The notes: generated by a model not told the origin, from the sequence alone. Counted from the stretch's first letter, positions 27,255 to 37,071 are shown. The stretch is 64,000 nucleotides of DNA from an uncultured Methanobrevibacter sp. (GCF_902788255.1 NZ_CADAJR010000001.1:1-64000), one strand, 5' to 3'. Numbers and translations: made by a program.

Positions 27255-27292
27255 GAAGTGCGACTAGGCACAAAATCATACAGTCGCACTTC
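27255..27292. repeat. 11-bp perfect inverted repeat upstream of divergent genes
   Basis: GAAGTGCGACT (27255-27265) and AGTCGCACTTC (27282-27292) flank a 16-base spacer. The arms are GC-richer than the surrounding AT-rich spacer. It lies between the protease start (27136, minus) and the pilin-like gene (27330, plus), so it may be an operator or a hairpin in the protease leader. Confidence 0.6.
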
Positions 27293-27329
27293 GACATTTT
27301 ATATAAATTTCAAAATCCAATTCAAGGGT

Positions 27330-27767
27330 ATGTTAGATAATAAAGGTTCAATTTATATAATGGATGCAATTTTGGCAATATTTTTGCTTTTGTTGGTATT
27401 TTTGGTTGTAAACACCGCAATTACCATTCCAACAGCTGATTATTCCTATGAAAGTAAGGATATAAGAACTGCACAGGATACTATGGAGCTTTTGAGCGGT
27501 AAAATCAATTTTAATGATGACACGTTTCTTGAAAGGATTTCAGGGATTTTGAAGGACAATAAAAATTCAAAAAATTCTATTAGGCAGGTAAGTGCAATTT
27601 CAAAAGAGAAGTTAGATTCGTATAATCTTAAAAATTATCAGTTTCAGGAAAATAATGTCTTGAATGGCAAAGTTTTGGCTTCTTCGGGGAATTTAAATAG
27701 GGCTAATGAGGTTAATGTGGCAACAAGAAATTATGGGGATTATTCGTATACATTATATGTATGGTAA
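27330..27767 (+). CDS. Pilin-like protein with single N-terminal membrane helix (145 aa)
   Basis: The ATG at 27330 is preferred because it gives a short, polar leader ('MLDNKGSIYIMDAIL') directly followed by a ~20-residue hydrophobic helix, the layout of archaeal type IV pilin-like or class III signal peptide proteins. The rest is a polar domain with no cysteines. The canonical prepilin charge and Glu+5 pattern is only partly met ('GSIYIMDA'), so a simple membrane-anchored protein is also possible. It lies just upstream of a tRNA-Arg gene on the same strand. Confidence 0.55.
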   Translation: MLDNKGSIYIMDAILAIFLLLLVFLVVNTAITIPTADYSYESKDIRTAQDTMELLSGKINFNDDTFLERISGILKDNKNSKNSIRQVSAISKEKLDSYNLKNYQFQENNVLNGKVLASSGNLNRANEVNVATRNYGDYSYTLYVW

Positions 27768-27818
27768 TTATTAAATACTATGAAAATCTTAAATATTAAT
27801 TGTTATCTTATTTTGTTG

Positions 27819-27892
27819 GCCCTGGTGGTGTAGTTTGGATAACACATGGGACTGCGGATCCCATTCCCCGGGTTCAAATCCCGGCCAGGGCA
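27819..27892 (+). tRNA. tRNA-Arg (GCG anticodon)
   Basis: The acceptor stem GCCCTGG pairs with CCAGGGC before discriminator A. The anticodon stem TGGGA/TCCCA holds loop CTGCGGA, anticodon GCG. The T-arm has GGTTCAAATC. CCA is not encoded. Confidence 0.93.
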
Positions 27893-27913
27893 TTATAATT
27901 TTCCGTGATTATT

Positions 27914-29170
27914 ATGTTAAATGCTAATACTTATGTTACTTCCCAAAAAGGAATTGGGGGAACCATTAGAAACAGGTATGAAGACTTTTACGTTGAAGAA
28001 ATTCCAGAAATCATTCCTTCAGGTGAAGGTCCAAACATATATATTTGGATTGAAAAGCTTGGAAGGACAACACTGGATGTTGTTTTGGACATTTCAAGGG
28101 ATTTGCATATCTCAAGAAAGAGAATGGGCTTTGCTGGAATGAAGGACAAGAAGGCATTGACCCGTCAATGGATTTGTATTGCAAATATGGATTCACAGGA
28201 GCAATTCGACCGGGTCAATAATCTTGATATTTACAAAACTGATTTTTTAAAGGTTGTCAGAGGACGCAAAAAGCTTAGAATGGGTCAGCTTAAGGGAAAC
28301 AAATTCAGGATATTGGTAAAGGATGTGGATGATATTGAATCATCAGCCGAAATCGCCAATGAAGTTTTAAAGGAACTTGAAAGCACAGGTGTTCCCAACT
28401 ACTTCGGCTGGCAGAGATTCGGTAAGCCTAGAACCAATACCCATCTTGTCGGAAAGGCATTGATTGAAAATGACCTTGAAAAGGCTGTTTCAACATATAT
28501 CGGTCACCCTTCCGAAGAGGAGCATGAGGAAAACCAGATGGCAAGGCAGGCATATGATGACGGAAACCTTGAGGAGTCTCTAAATCTTATGGGCAAGGGC
28601 ATGAGATATGAAAAGATGATGATTCGTGAGCTGATAAGGGATTCCAAAAAAGGCGAATTAACCGACAAATCTTATAAAAACGCTTTGCATGCACTTCCAA
28701 AACCGCTTCAGAGAATGTTTGTTCATGCCTATCAGTCATATCTTTTTAACGAGGCCGTCAGCAATCGTGTAGCTATGGGAATTGACAAATACATTGAAGG
28801 AGACATCATCATCGACACCGAGGAGCACATTGTCTATGACAAGACTCCGCAGGAGTATCAGGAGTTGATGGATGATTTCAAGGTCAATCCTACATGTCCT
28901 TTGTATGGAACAAAGGTTCCTTATGCTGGTGGAGCTGTCGGAGAGATGGAAGAAAACGTCTTAAAAGGATATGGTCTGACAAAAGAGGATTTTGAAGTTC
29001 CTAAGATGCCACGTTTGGGAAGCCATGGACTCAGACGTTCCATGAGGTTCCAGGTATGGGATGCAAGTGCGACACCTACAGACGAGGGGGTCCTGTGTGA
29101 GTTTTCAATCAACAAGGGATCTTATGCCACTGCGGTTCTAAGGGAAATCATGAAGGTTGATGTTGTTTAG
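27914..29170 (+). CDS. truD: tRNA pseudouridine(13) synthase TruD
   Basis: The protein has the TruD signature 'GFAGMKDKKALTRQW' (about 75-89), whose Asp is the catalytic residue, and 'VPNYFGWQRFGK' near 160-171. The insertion domain is marked by 'MFVHAYQSYLFNEAV' near 276-290. Its 418 aa is the usual archaeal length. It isomerises U13 in the D-arm of some tRNAs. The ATG at 27914 is preferred to GTG at 27905. It lies 21 bp after a tRNA-Arg gene and is followed closely by the zinc-ribbon TM2 gene. Confidence 0.93.
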   Translation: MLNANTYVTSQKGIGGTIRNRYEDFYVEEIPEIIPSGEGPNIYIWIEKLGRTTLDVVLDISRDLHISRKRMGFAGMKDKKALTRQWICIANMDSQEQFDRVNNLDIYKTDFLKVVRGRKKLRMGQLKGNKFRILVKDVDDIESSAEIANEVLKELESTGVPNYFGWQRFGKPRTNTHLVGKALIENDLEKAVSTYIGHPSEEEHEENQMARQAYDDGNLEESLNLMGKGMRYEKMMIRELIRDSKKGELTDKSYKNALHALPKPLQRMFVHAYQSYLFNEAVSNRVAMGIDKYIEGDIIIDTEEHIVYDKTPQEYQELMDDFKVNPTCPLYGTKVPYAGGAVGEMEENVLKGYGLTKEDFEVPKMPRLGSHGLRRSMRFQVWDASATPTDEGVLCEFSINKGSYATAVLREIMKVDVV

Positions 29171-29178
29171 GTGATGAT

Positions 29179-29715
29179 ATGGTAATATGTCCGGATTGTG
29201 GAAAAGAGGTTCCAAAAGAGAAGTTCTGTAAAAACTGTGGGGCATATCTTGCAAATATTGAGGAAGCAAAACCGGCAGTGGAAAACGATTCGCTTCCAGG
29301 CCAATCAAGTCAAATTCCTGCAGGTAATGAGGTTGCTGTTTCACTGCAGGCAGGTGCAAAGTTCTGCCATAACTGTGGAAACAGTATTGCAGGCGATTTC
29401 AAGTTCTGTCCAAGCTGCGGTCAGGACTTAAGGCCAAATGTTTCCAACTCAATTGTGGTTAGTCATTCGACTGAAAAGAATGTTCTTTTGGCCGTAATTT
29501 TAAGTATATTTTTGCCGGGTCTAGGACAGATATATCTGGGCCTTGACCAGAAGGGTTCCATATTCTTGATTGCATATGTGGTATCTGCAATTCTGATTCT
29601 GATTCTTATTGGATTTTTATTATGCTTTGTAATTTGGATTTGGGCATTGATTGATACAATTATATCAGCCAATGCTCTCAATCGTGGAGATGAAATTCAA
29701 GATAAACTGTTTTAA
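29179..29715 (+). CDS. Double zinc-ribbon, TM2-domain membrane protein (178 aa)
   Basis: Two zinc ribbons, 'CPDCGKEVPKEKFCKNCG' (about 4-21) and 'CHNCGNSIAGDFKFCPSCG' (about 62-80), are followed by a TM2-like domain: 'AVILSIFLPGLGQIYLG' (about 104-120) and a second hydrophobic segment (about 130-160) with 'WIWALIDTI'. Such proteins are common in Methanobrevibacter. Their role is unknown; the ribbons face the cytoplasm. It is co-directional with truD (8-bp gap) and the PMDh subunit gene follows at once. Confidence 0.82.
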   Translation: MVICPDCGKEVPKEKFCKNCGAYLANIEEAKPAVENDSLPGQSSQIPAGNEVAVSLQAGAKFCHNCGNSIAGDFKFCPSCGQDLRPNVSNSIVVSHSTEKNVLLAVILSIFLPGLGQIYLGLDQKGSIFLIAYVVSAILILILIGFLLCFVIWIWALIDTIISANALNRGDEIQDKLF

Positions 29716-29724
29716 GTGATGCTT

Positions 29725-30114
29725 ATGATAAAATGTAGAAATATTGCAAAAGGTAAAGGTAAGGGGGAACTTATCGTTTCATCCGAGCCGATTAGTTTTT
29801 TAGGCGGAGTCAATCCCGAAAACGGTGAGGTTATTGACCCTAACCATGAACTGAAAGGTGAAATCATCAAGGACAAGGTATTGTTCATTCCTGGCGGAAA
29901 AGGATCCACAGTAGGGTCTTATGTAATATTCCAGATGATGAAAAACAATACTGCTCCAAAGGCAATCATATGTCTGAATGCGGAGCCTATTATTGCAACC
30001 GGTGCGATAATGTCAGATATTCCGATGGTGGATTCACCTTCTGAAATCAAGGACCTCACAACAGGCACAATGGTTGAAGTTGACGGAGATAACGGAACAA
30101 TAGAAATATTATAG
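29725..30114 (+). CDS. Phosphomevalonate dehydratase small subunit (aconitase X swivel domain, DUF126)
   Basis: The 129-residue protein matches the aconitase X small subunit. '[17 protein letters not shown]' (about 25-41) and '[17 protein letters not shown]' (about 53-69), with the phosphate-binding 'GKGS' loop, are diagnostic. With the large subunit it converts 5-phosphomevalonate to trans-anhydromevalonate phosphate in the archaeal mevalonate pathway for membrane lipids. The large subunit is not in the window. ATG at 29725 is chosen among three nearby starts because GTGATG precedes it. Confidence 0.9.
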   Translation: MIKCRNIAKGKGKGELIVSSEPISFLGGVNPENGEVIDPNHELKGEIIKDKVLFIPGGKGSTVGSYVIFQMMKNNTAPKAIICLNAEPIIATGAIMSDIPMVDSPSEIKDLTTGTMVEVDGDNGTIEIL

Positions 30115-30121
30115 TGATAGT

Positions 30122-31330
30122 ATGCAAACTCTAATTGAAAACGTAAATATTATAAATCCATTTGAGGAAATAAAAACAAATCAGAATGTCTTAATCGAAA
30201 ACAACTTGATTAAAGAAATCTCATCACAAAAAATCAATGCCAACGCCAATATCATAGATGGAGATGATAATTATTTACTTTCCGGATTTATTGATTGCCA
30301 TACCCATATCTTTGCAAAGGGTTTTCACAAACAGGAAAATATGGCAAATCCTTTGGGGCTACATTTTTACAATGCGGTTCCCCACTCTTTACAGACAATA
30401 AATGCCGGTGTAACAACAATTAGAGACTGCGGTTCTGCTGATTTGAGTTTCAAGATGGCTCAACAGCAAAAATTATTCACCGCCCCAAAAATTCACCTCT
30501 CCATCACTCCATTGGTGATGACCGGAGGACATTTCGACCTGCTTCTGCCGTCAGGATGGGATATGGAGATAATCTATCCGGGATTTCCTAAGGGAAGATG
30601 CGACGGTGTTGAAGAGGTTCTGAAAAAGACCCGTGAAGTGAAAAGGGCGGGCGCTGATTTTATCAAGGTAATGGCAAGTGGTGGAGTTTTAACAACCAAT
30701 TCTTCTCCAGAATTTGCCCAGTTCAACAAAAAAGAATTAAAGACAATTGTTTGTGAGGCCAAAGCTAATGACATGAAGGTTTCAGCCCATTGCCATAGCT
30801 TGAAGGGCATGAACAATTGTATTGATGCAGGGTTTTCATCAATTGAACATGGAACATTCATTGACAAGAAAACCTCAAAGAGAATGGTTGAAAAAGATGT
30901 TAGTCTGGTTCCAACACTTCTTGTTCATCAATTCCTATATGAAAATGGCTTTCCAGAATGGGACAGCTATGCAGACGAAAAGACAGAAAAACTGAAAGAA
31001 ATAGTCAAGGTTCACAAGGAAAACATCCGAGTAGCTTATGAACAAGGAGTAAACATATTGATGGGTACTGACAGTGGAGTAATTCCTCACGGACACAATC
31101 TCGAAGAGCTGAAGCATCTGACCGATATCGGCATGAGTGAAGCTGAAGCAATCGCAGCGGGAACCGTCAGGGCAGCTGAATTTTTAGGATTCGACAATTT
31201 GGGTCTTGTAAGGAAAAATTATGTCGCTGATTTGATTCTGGTCAATTCAAACCCATTGGATGATATCACCTGTTTGAGTGATAACGACAACATTTTAAGA
31301 GTTATTCAGGATGGTTATATGGTAAAATGA
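30122..31330 (+). CDS. Metal-dependent amidohydrolase (402 aa)
   Basis: This is an amidohydrolase-superfamily enzyme of the Xaa-Pro dipeptidase/imidazolonepropionase-like group. The binuclear metal-site elements are 'FIDCHTHIF' (H-x-H, about 58-66), 'DFIKVMASGG' with the bridging Lys (about 180), 'SAHCHS' (about 221), 'IEHGTF' (about 241) and 'MGTDSG' with the catalytic Asp (about 317). The substrate is unknown. It overlaps the next gene by four bases (ATGA), linking it to the ferredoxin-nitroreductase. Confidence 0.85.
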   Translation: MQTLIENVNIINPFEEIKTNQNVLIENNLIKEISSQKINANANIIDGDDNYLLSGFIDCHTHIFAKGFHKQENMANPLGLHFYNAVPHSLQTINAGVTTIRDCGSADLSFKMAQQQKLFTAPKIHLSITPLVMTGGHFDLLLPSGWDMEIIYPGFPKGRCDGVEEVLKKTREVKRAGADFIKVMASGGVLTTNSSPEFAQFNKKELKTIVCEAKANDMKVSAHCHSLKGMNNCIDAGFSSIEHGTFIDKKTSKRMVEKDVSLVPTLLVHQFLYENGFPEWDSYADEKTEKLKEIVKVHKENIRVAYEQGVNILMGTDSGVIPHGHNLEELKHLTDIGMSEAEAIAAGTVRAAEFLGFDNLGLVRKNYVADLILVNSNPLDDITCLSDNDNILRVIQDGYMVK

Positions 31331-32118
31331 AACTGATGATTGATGAAGAGGAATGTATCGGATGCGGACAGTGCAAGTCCGTTTGTATAAGGGACAATAT
31401 TGAAATAGATGATGTGGCGATAGAAACCGGAAGCAACTGCTTTGAATGCGGGCACTGTATGGCAATATGTCCTACTGAAGCCATTACACTTAAGATATTC
31501 AAGGGCCGTGAAAGCAGAATTGAGGACTACAATCCCAAAGAGCTTCCAGTCGAATATAATGATTTATTGCAATTTTTAAAACAAAGAAGATCTATCAGAT
31601 GGTTTAAAAAGAAAAAAATTGATAAGGACACTTTCAATAAATTGTTGGAAGGCGCATACTATTCCCCTTCAGCACAAAATGAGCAGGATGTCGAATTTGT
31701 CGTTTTGGATAAGAAGCTCAATGATTTCATGAAGCATGTATATGATATCATTAAGGTTGAGGAAGAGGAATTTTTCAGAATCAAGGAATTCGGTGACTAT
31801 TTGAGGGATAATTCAATTAAGGAATTTCATCCGTTGCTTTGGACAGGTCAGCAGCTGATTTTAACATTTTCAACAGATAAGACCAGTGCAGTTATTGCAA
31901 ACACCCGTATGGAACTTCTTGCATACACTTTAGGCCTTGGAGGATTCTATTCACTATTCATTCTAAAGGCCGATGAGATTGACCATGATAAACTGATGGA
32001 ATTTTTCCCTGGAATCGATAAAAACAAACACATGAATTCAGCCTTCATCATAGGATATCCTAAAAAGAGATTCAGAAGAACCATCCCTCACAAGGACATT
32101 AATGTCAATTATATGTAG
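31327..32118 (+). CDS. Ferredoxin-nitroreductase fusion protein (263 aa)
   Basis: The N-terminal ~60 residues carry two 4Fe-4S clusters ('CIGCGQCKSVC' and 'CFECGHCMAICP'). From about residue 80 a nitroreductase FMN domain begins with 'RRSIRWFKKKKID' and 'YYSPSAQNEQ'. 'GLGGFYS' near 205 also fits the family. Such fusions are common in strict anaerobes and probably pass electrons from the Fe-S clusters to FMN to reduce an unknown acceptor. It is translationally coupled to the amidohydrolase. Confidence 0.88.
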   Translation: MKLMIDEEECIGCGQCKSVCIRDNIEIDDVAIETGSNCFECGHCMAICPTEAITLKIFKGRESRIEDYNPKELPVEYNDLLQFLKQRRSIRWFKKKKIDKDTFNKLLEGAYYSPSAQNEQDVEFVVLDKKLNDFMKHVYDIIKVEEEEFFRIKEFGDYLRDNSIKEFHPLLWTGQQLILTFSTDKTSAVIANTRMELLAYTLGLGGFYSLFILKADEIDHDKLMEFFPGIDKNKHMNSAFIIGYPKKRFRRTIPHKDINVNYM

Positions 32119-32150
32119 GAAACTTTACTTTTCCTATAACTTTTTTTTGT

Positions 32151-32172
32151 AAGTTTAGCATTACCTAAACTT
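32151..32172. promoter_or_regulatory. Candidate metal-responsive operator of the copper ATPase gene
   Basis: AAGTTTAG (32151-32158) and CTAAACTT (32165-32172) form a perfect 8-bp inverted repeat around CATTAC. It lies immediately upstream of a TATA-like run (about 32175-32192) and about 55 bp before the ATPase start. The shape resembles sites of DtxR-type metal regulators; the regulator is unknown. Confidence 0.55.
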
Positions 32173-32226
32173 TATTATATATAAAATATAAATTTAGTTT
32201 CATTCAATAGAAACGGTTGTGATAGG

Positions 32227-34716
32227 ATGGTAAAACATAAACATATGGATTTGCCGATTGAAGGAATGCACTGTGCTTCCTGTGTTTTAAGTGTTAATAA
32301 GACTTTTGGAAAAATTGAAGGTGTGGAGGAAGTTGATGCTGATTTGGCTTCCAATAAATTGCACATTACAGTAGACACTAAAAAAGTTTCATATGAACAG
32401 ATGGAAAAGCTGGTTAAAAACCTGGGTTTTGAGCTGCATTCGGATGAGATGACCATCAGGATTCAGGGCATGCATTGCGCGTCATGTACGATGAATGTTG
32501 AGAACTTCCTGATAAGGTTGGATGGGATTTATGATGTAAAGGCTGATTTGACTTCACAGTCTGCCAAAATCAGATACGATTCTTCCAAAGTATCATTGGA
32601 TGAAATCGAAAAGGTAATCGATTCATTGGGCTTTGAACTTTTGGGTGTCGAAGGACAGACTGAAATTGATGAGGAGGCTATCTATCAAAAGGACCTTGCA
32701 GATAAGCGTAACAGAATCATTGTAGGGCTGTTTTTCTCAGCAGTTTTAATGATTCTGATGTTTAGCGGATGGGATCCGTTAATGGGCCTGACACACGGCC
32801 TTCATCAGTCAACAGGTCTGCACATATCATCAATGGGACTCTTGTCCTTGCTGGTAAGTATTCTGCCGTTTCTTTATGTTTCATTGCCTATCCTTAAAGC
32901 CGGAATCAACGGTTTGATGCATAAGAACCTGAACATGGATGTAATGTATTCAATGGGTATTCTTGTTGCATACATCTCAAGTATCTTTGGAACATTCGGC
33001 ATTGTTCTCGACCATACATTCATGTTTTATGACTCAGCTGTGATGCTTCCTTCATTTTTAATGATTGGAAGATACCTTGAAGCCAGAGCCAAAAAACGCA
33101 CTTCAGATTCAATACGTGAACTGATAGGTCTCCAGCCAACAGTTGCAACAGCTATTGAAGTTGACGAAAATGGTGAGGTCATATCTCAGAAGGAAGTTTC
33201 CATTGCAGATATTGTATTGGATGACTTGCTTCTGGTAAAACCGGGTGAAAAGATTCCTGTTGATGGGGATGTTGTCGGCGGAGAGTCCTATGTCGATGAA
33301 TCAATGATTAATGGTGAACCGATTCCTAAGGTCAAAAAGGATGGTGAAGAGGTCTTTGCCGGAACCATAAATCAGGATGGTGTCCTTCATATCAGAGCCA
33401 AAAAGATCGGAAAGGAAACAGTGCTGTCAAATATCATCCGTCTGGTTGAAAAGGCTCAATCCTCAAGACCTCCTGTTCAGCAGTTCGCAAATACCATTGT
33501 TACCTACTTCATACCGGTTATTCTGACTATTGCAATTGCAGTGTTCCTGATATGGTACTTTGTACTTGGTGCGACATTGCTCTTTTCATTAACATGTCTG
33601 ATTTCAATATTGGTTGTCGCATGTCCATGCGCATTGGGTCTTGCAACTCCGACTGCGGTCACTGTAGGTGTAGGGCGTGCAGCCGAGTTCGGTATACTGA
33701 TTAAAAACGGTGACACACTTGAAAATGCAGGTCAGATTGATGTGGCTGCATTCGATAAGACAGGTACCATTACCGAAGGTAAGCCTGAAGTGGATGATGT
33801 CATCGCCTATCAGGGTTCGGATGATGAGTTAATCGCTCTTGCCGCAAGCATCGAGCAGAATTCAACTCACCCTATCGCAAAGGCTATCGTAAACAAGGCA
33901 AAAGAGTTAAACCTTGAACTTGACCAGACATCAGAATTTGAAAATGTAACAGGTAAAGGAATTAAAGCAGTTTTGAATTCAAATGAAGTTCTTGCAGGTA
34001 ACCTGTCTTTAATGGAGGCATCAGAAGTTGAAGTGTCTTCAGAAATTGTTGACAAGTACCATGAACTTGAAAAATTGTCAAAAACCATTATCCTTTTGGC
34101 TGAAAACAAAGAGGTAATGGGCATATTGAGCTTGTCCGATAAGATCAAGTCAACTTCCAAAAGGACCATCGAGGAACTCCATAAGATGGATATCGAAACC
34201 TACATGCTGACCGGAGACAATGAATCAACAGCACTGACTGTTGCCGGTGAGGTAGGAATCGACAATGTGGAGGCAGGAATTTTACCTGAAAACAAATTGG
34301 ATATCGTCAAAAGGATTCAGGCAAAGCATACCAAAAAGGTTCTGTTTGTCGGGGACGGTATCAACGATGCACCTGCACTGACACAGGCTGATATCGGTGT
34401 TGCCATGGGTAACGGTACAGATATTGCAATGGAAAGCGGAGACATTGTTGTAATGGAAGGGGACTTGGAGAATGTTGTTGCTGCAGTCCAATTCTCTAAA
34501 AAGGTGATGCGCAGAATCAAGGAAAATATATTCTGGGCCTTTGCTTATAATTCAATTCTGATTCCTATTGCAGCTGGTGTTTTGTATCCTACATTCGGAA
34601 TAACATTCGAACCGGCACTGGCAGGACTTGCCATGGCATTAAGTTCAGTTACAGTCATATCCCTTTCACTGATGCTTAAGAGATATGTTCCTGAAATAAA
34701 AAGAAGTAAAAATTAA
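32227..34716 (+). CDS. copA: Copper-translocating P-type ATPase CopA (829 aa)
   Basis: Two N-terminal heavy-metal-associated domains each carry 'GMHCASC' (about 14-20 and 79-85). The P1B-ATPase core follows with eight predicted membrane helices. The transport-site 'VACPCALG' (CPC at about 466) marks Cu+ specificity. The phosphorylated 'DKTGT' (about 510), 'HPIAKA' (about 549) and 'GDGINDAPAL' (about 711) are all intact. It exports excess Cu+ from the cytoplasm. The ATG is preceded by TGTGATAGG. It is monocistronic behind a palindromic operator and TATA box. Confidence 0.94.
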   Translation: MVKHKHMDLPIEGMHCASCVLSVNKTFGKIEGVEEVDADLASNKLHITVDTKKVSYEQMEKLVKNLGFELHSDEMTIRIQGMHCASCTMNVENFLIRLDGIYDVKADLTSQSAKIRYDSSKVSLDEIEKVIDSLGFELLGVEGQTEIDEEAIYQKDLADKRNRIIVGLFFSAVLMILMFSGWDPLMGLTHGLHQSTGLHISSMGLLSLLVSILPFLYVSLPILKAGINGLMHKNLNMDVMYSMGILVAYISSIFGTFGIVLDHTFMFYDSAVMLPSFLMIGRYLEARAKKRTSDSIRELIGLQPTVATAIEVDENGEVISQKEVSIADIVLDDLLLVKPGEKIPVDGDVVGGESYVDESMINGEPIPKVKKDGEEVFAGTINQDGVLHIRAKKIGKETVLSNIIRLVEKAQSSRPPVQQFANTIVTYFIPVILTIAIAVFLIWYFVLGATLLFSLTCLISILVVACPCALGLATPTAVTVGVGRAAEFGILIKNGDTLENAGQIDVAAFDKTGTITEGKPEVDDVIAYQGSDDELIALAASIEQNSTHPIAKAIVNKAKELNLELDQTSEFENVTGKGIKAVLNSNEVLAGNLSLMEASEVEVSSEIVDKYHELEKLSKTIILLAENKEVMGILSLSDKIKSTSKRTIEELHKMDIETYMLTGDNESTALTVAGEVGIDNVEAGILPENKLDIVKRIQAKHTKKVLFVGDGINDAPALTQADIGVAMGNGTDIAMESGDIVVMEGDLENVVAAVQFSKKVMRRIKENIFWAFAYNSILIPIAAGVLYPTFGITFEPALAGLAMALSSVTVISLSLMLKRYVPEIKRSKN

Positions 34717-34720
34717 TTGA

Positions 34721-35578
34721 TTAGATTCTAAAATCAATTAATTTAATTTTAATTTTTCCAATTTTCGGTGCTAAAAAGTTATAGAAAAATCCAATAAGAT
34801 AGAATTCAACAAATCCACCGATAAACCCACCAAGGACACTACCGATAAAAGCATTGATGTTGCTTCCACTGAACACTGAAATGAGTCCTGTGATTATGCT
34901 TAAAATACCACAGATTAAAGCAAATGCAATGGCAAGTTTCATTGTATCGATTGAATCAATCACTGTTAAACCGTTATCCTCACTTAGATTCAATACAACT
35001 CCCTTACCTGATTTTGCAAGGAAATTGTAGATGTGAGTTCCAATCAGGACAAACACGAATGTTATGATGAATGTACCGAATATCAACATTAAAATTGTTG
35101 TAGGTTGGCTTAGGATTCCAAGCAACTGGTAAATTCCGTAGGCCAGTGTGCTTTGACCGGTAAACATTAGTGTCTGAATCACTGAGGTTAAAAGCAGCGG
35201 TAAAATAAATACTGAAACAAGATAGATTAGGATAAACTGTATTGTCAATATTATTCCGGTCATTGTTGCGGTTTCAGTTGTTGAGATTTTAACGATTTCC
35301 TTTCCGTCTTTGATTATGACTGCTATTGTCTTCAGTCTTTTGGCAAGCACATTGTAAATCAGTCCTTGACAGAAACTGTTGTAAATTGAATACATGAATG
35401 TTCCTACAATAACTGTTGGAATCAGATATATTACAACACTTGCCGCATTGGCGTTTGTTGCTACGATTACAATTGAAAGGAGGATTGCAGATATTATTGA
35501 AAATAAAACTGCAATTCCGGTATTCATTGTAGTAAAAGAAGATAATTCTATAGATTTCAGTTCTTTTACATCACTCAT
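34721..35578 (-). CDS. Membrane protein with triplicated YNxLA motif (285 aa)
   Basis: The protein has about six hydrophobic segments. Three times a hydrophobic helix ends in a 'YN-(V/F)-LA' element followed by a short charged strand: 'IYNVLAKRLK' (about 77-86), 'IYNFLAKSGKG' (about 187-197) and 'FYNFLAPKIGK' (about 264-274). This suggests internal duplication. There is no signal peptide and no catalytic motif. No family is recognised with confidence. It is co-directional with purB upstream (8-bp gap) and convergent with copA. Confidence 0.6.
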   Translation of the reverse strand: MSDVKELKSIELSSFTTMNTGIAVLFSIISAILLSIVIVATNANAASVVIYLIPTVIVGTFMYSIYNSFCQGLIYNVLAKRLKTIAVIIKDGKEIVKISTTETATMTGIILTIQFILIYLVSVFILPLLLTSVIQTLMFTGQSTLAYGIYQLLGILSQPTTILMLIFGTFIITFVFVLIGTHIYNFLAKSGKGVVLNLSEDNGLTVIDSIDTMKLAIAFALICGILSIITGLISVFSGSNINAFIGSVLGGFIGGFVEFYLIGFFYNFLAPKIGKIKIKLIDFRI

Positions 35579-35586
35579 CCTATCAC

Positions 35587-36936
35587 CTAAAACCAGCTTT
35601 CTGATTTTTCAAGTAACTCGTCGATGATTATTGGTATGGAACCGATGTATGTATGTGGATCCATAATCTTGTCGACATCTTCCTGTGTAAGAAATTTCTG
35701 AACTTCCTCATCCTCTAAAATCAGTTCGCCGAGCAACAGTTTTTCCTTGTTTGCCTTAATTGCGTTTTTCCTTACAATACCGTATGCGGTTTGTTTTCCC
35801 ATTCCCGCACGGGTAAGTTCGGCCATTAATCTTTCAGCCATGATAAGACCGTTGGTCAGGTTAAGGTTTCTTTCGATGTTTTCATCGTAGAATACCAAAT
35901 TGTTCATAAGTTTGATTGATAAGTTCAGGATGTAGTCTGTCAGAATGCAGCTTTCCGGAAACATTATCCTTTCACAAGAGGAATTGGTCAGGTCTCTTTC
36001 GTGCCAGAGAGGGTTGTTGTCCAATGCTGCGTTGACATATGATTTAACGATTCTTGCAACACCACAGATTCTTTCAGCAGTAATCGGATTCATCTTGTGT
36101 GGCATTGTACTGCTTCCCACCTGTTTTTCAGGATCGAAGTATTCTCCAACTTCCATGAGTTCTGTTCTTTGAAGACTTCTGATTTCAAGTGCGATTTTGT
36201 CTAATGTACTTGCGATGTTTGCAAGAACGCTTATGAATTCAACATGGTTGTCCCTTTGCACGACCTGGTTGGTGATTGTTGCTGCAGGCAATTCCAGGAT
36301 TTCTGCAACGGTTTTATGGATTTCCCATCCTTGTTCGCCTAATGCGGCGGTTGTACCTACTGCACCATCCATCATTCCAATACATACGTTGGATTTTGCA
36401 TTTTCAAGTCTTACATATTGTCTGTGCAGTTCATCTGCCCATAGACCGAATTTCATTCCGTATGTGGTCGGGAGTGCATGTTGTCCGTGTGTACGTCCGA
36501 TGCACACTTTCATTTTATTTTCGCTTGCAAGTTTGAGCATTATTTTTGTTAATCTTTCTAATTTTTCTTCTAAAACATCAATTGAGTCACGAATGAGCAG
36601 GGAATTTGAGCTGTCTACAATGTCGTTGGATGTGGCTCCGAAGTGAACGTATTCTCCAGCACCATTTTCACATACTTCAGTGATTGATTTGGATAATGCT
36701 GCGATATCGTGGTTGGTTTCAGCTTCAATTTCTTTCATTCTTTCAAGCTTTACATATTTTGTATTGGCCTTTGCTGCGATTTCATCTGCAACTTCCTGTG
36801 GAATAATTCCAAGTTTTCCTTCAGCCAATGCCAATGCAGCTTCTACATCAAGCATTCTTTGTAATTTATTTTCCTCTTCCCAAATATTTTTCATTTCAGG
36901 AGTACCATACCTAAATTCAATTGGGTGTATAGCCAT
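35587..36936 (-). CDS. purB: Adenylosuccinate lyase PurB
   Basis: This fumarase/aspartase-superfamily lyase has the signature '[11 protein letters not shown]' (about 276-286), the N-terminal '[12 protein letters not shown]' (about 98-109) and '[11 protein letters not shown]' (about 146-156) holding the catalytic His. Length 449 aa is normal. It cleaves SAICAR and adenylosuccinate, releasing fumarate, in purine synthesis. Its downstream neighbour is the YNxLA membrane protein. Upstream is an AT-rich divergent promoter shared with an XRE-type regulator. Confidence 0.95.
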   Translation of the reverse strand: MAIHPIEFRYGTPEMKNIWEEENKLQRMLDVEAALALAEGKLGIIPQEVADEIAAKANTKYVKLERMKEIEAETNHDIAALSKSITEVCENGAGEYVHFGATSNDIVDSSNSLLIRDSIDVLEEKLERLTKIMLKLASENKMKVCIGRTHGQHALPTTYGMKFGLWADELHRQYVRLENAKSNVCIGMMDGAVGTTAALGEQGWEIHKTVAEILELPAATITNQVVQRDNHVEFISVLANIASTLDKIALEIRSLQRTELMEVGEYFDPEKQVGSSTMPHKMNPITAERICGVARIVKSYVNAALDNNPLWHERDLTNSSCERIMFPESCILTDYILNLSIKLMNNLVFYDENIERNLNLTNGLIMAERLMAELTRAGMGKQTAYGIVRKNAIKANKEKLLLGELILEDEEVQKFLTQEDVDKIMDPHTYIGSIPIIIDELLEKSESWF

Positions 36937-37071
36937 TTTTTATCAACTCACAAAATTATTATAATGATATTATTTATTATCGTTCAAAGTTTTATAATCT
37001 TTGGCAAACATTTATATTCTTTTATTATAAGATTTATTATTACTATTATAAATCGTATAATAGGTGATTAT

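Noticed and set aside
27137-27289. N-terminal extension of the SDH-type protease
   Set aside because: The extension crosses the inverted repeat, lacks family similarity, and the internal ATG has a good ribosome site.
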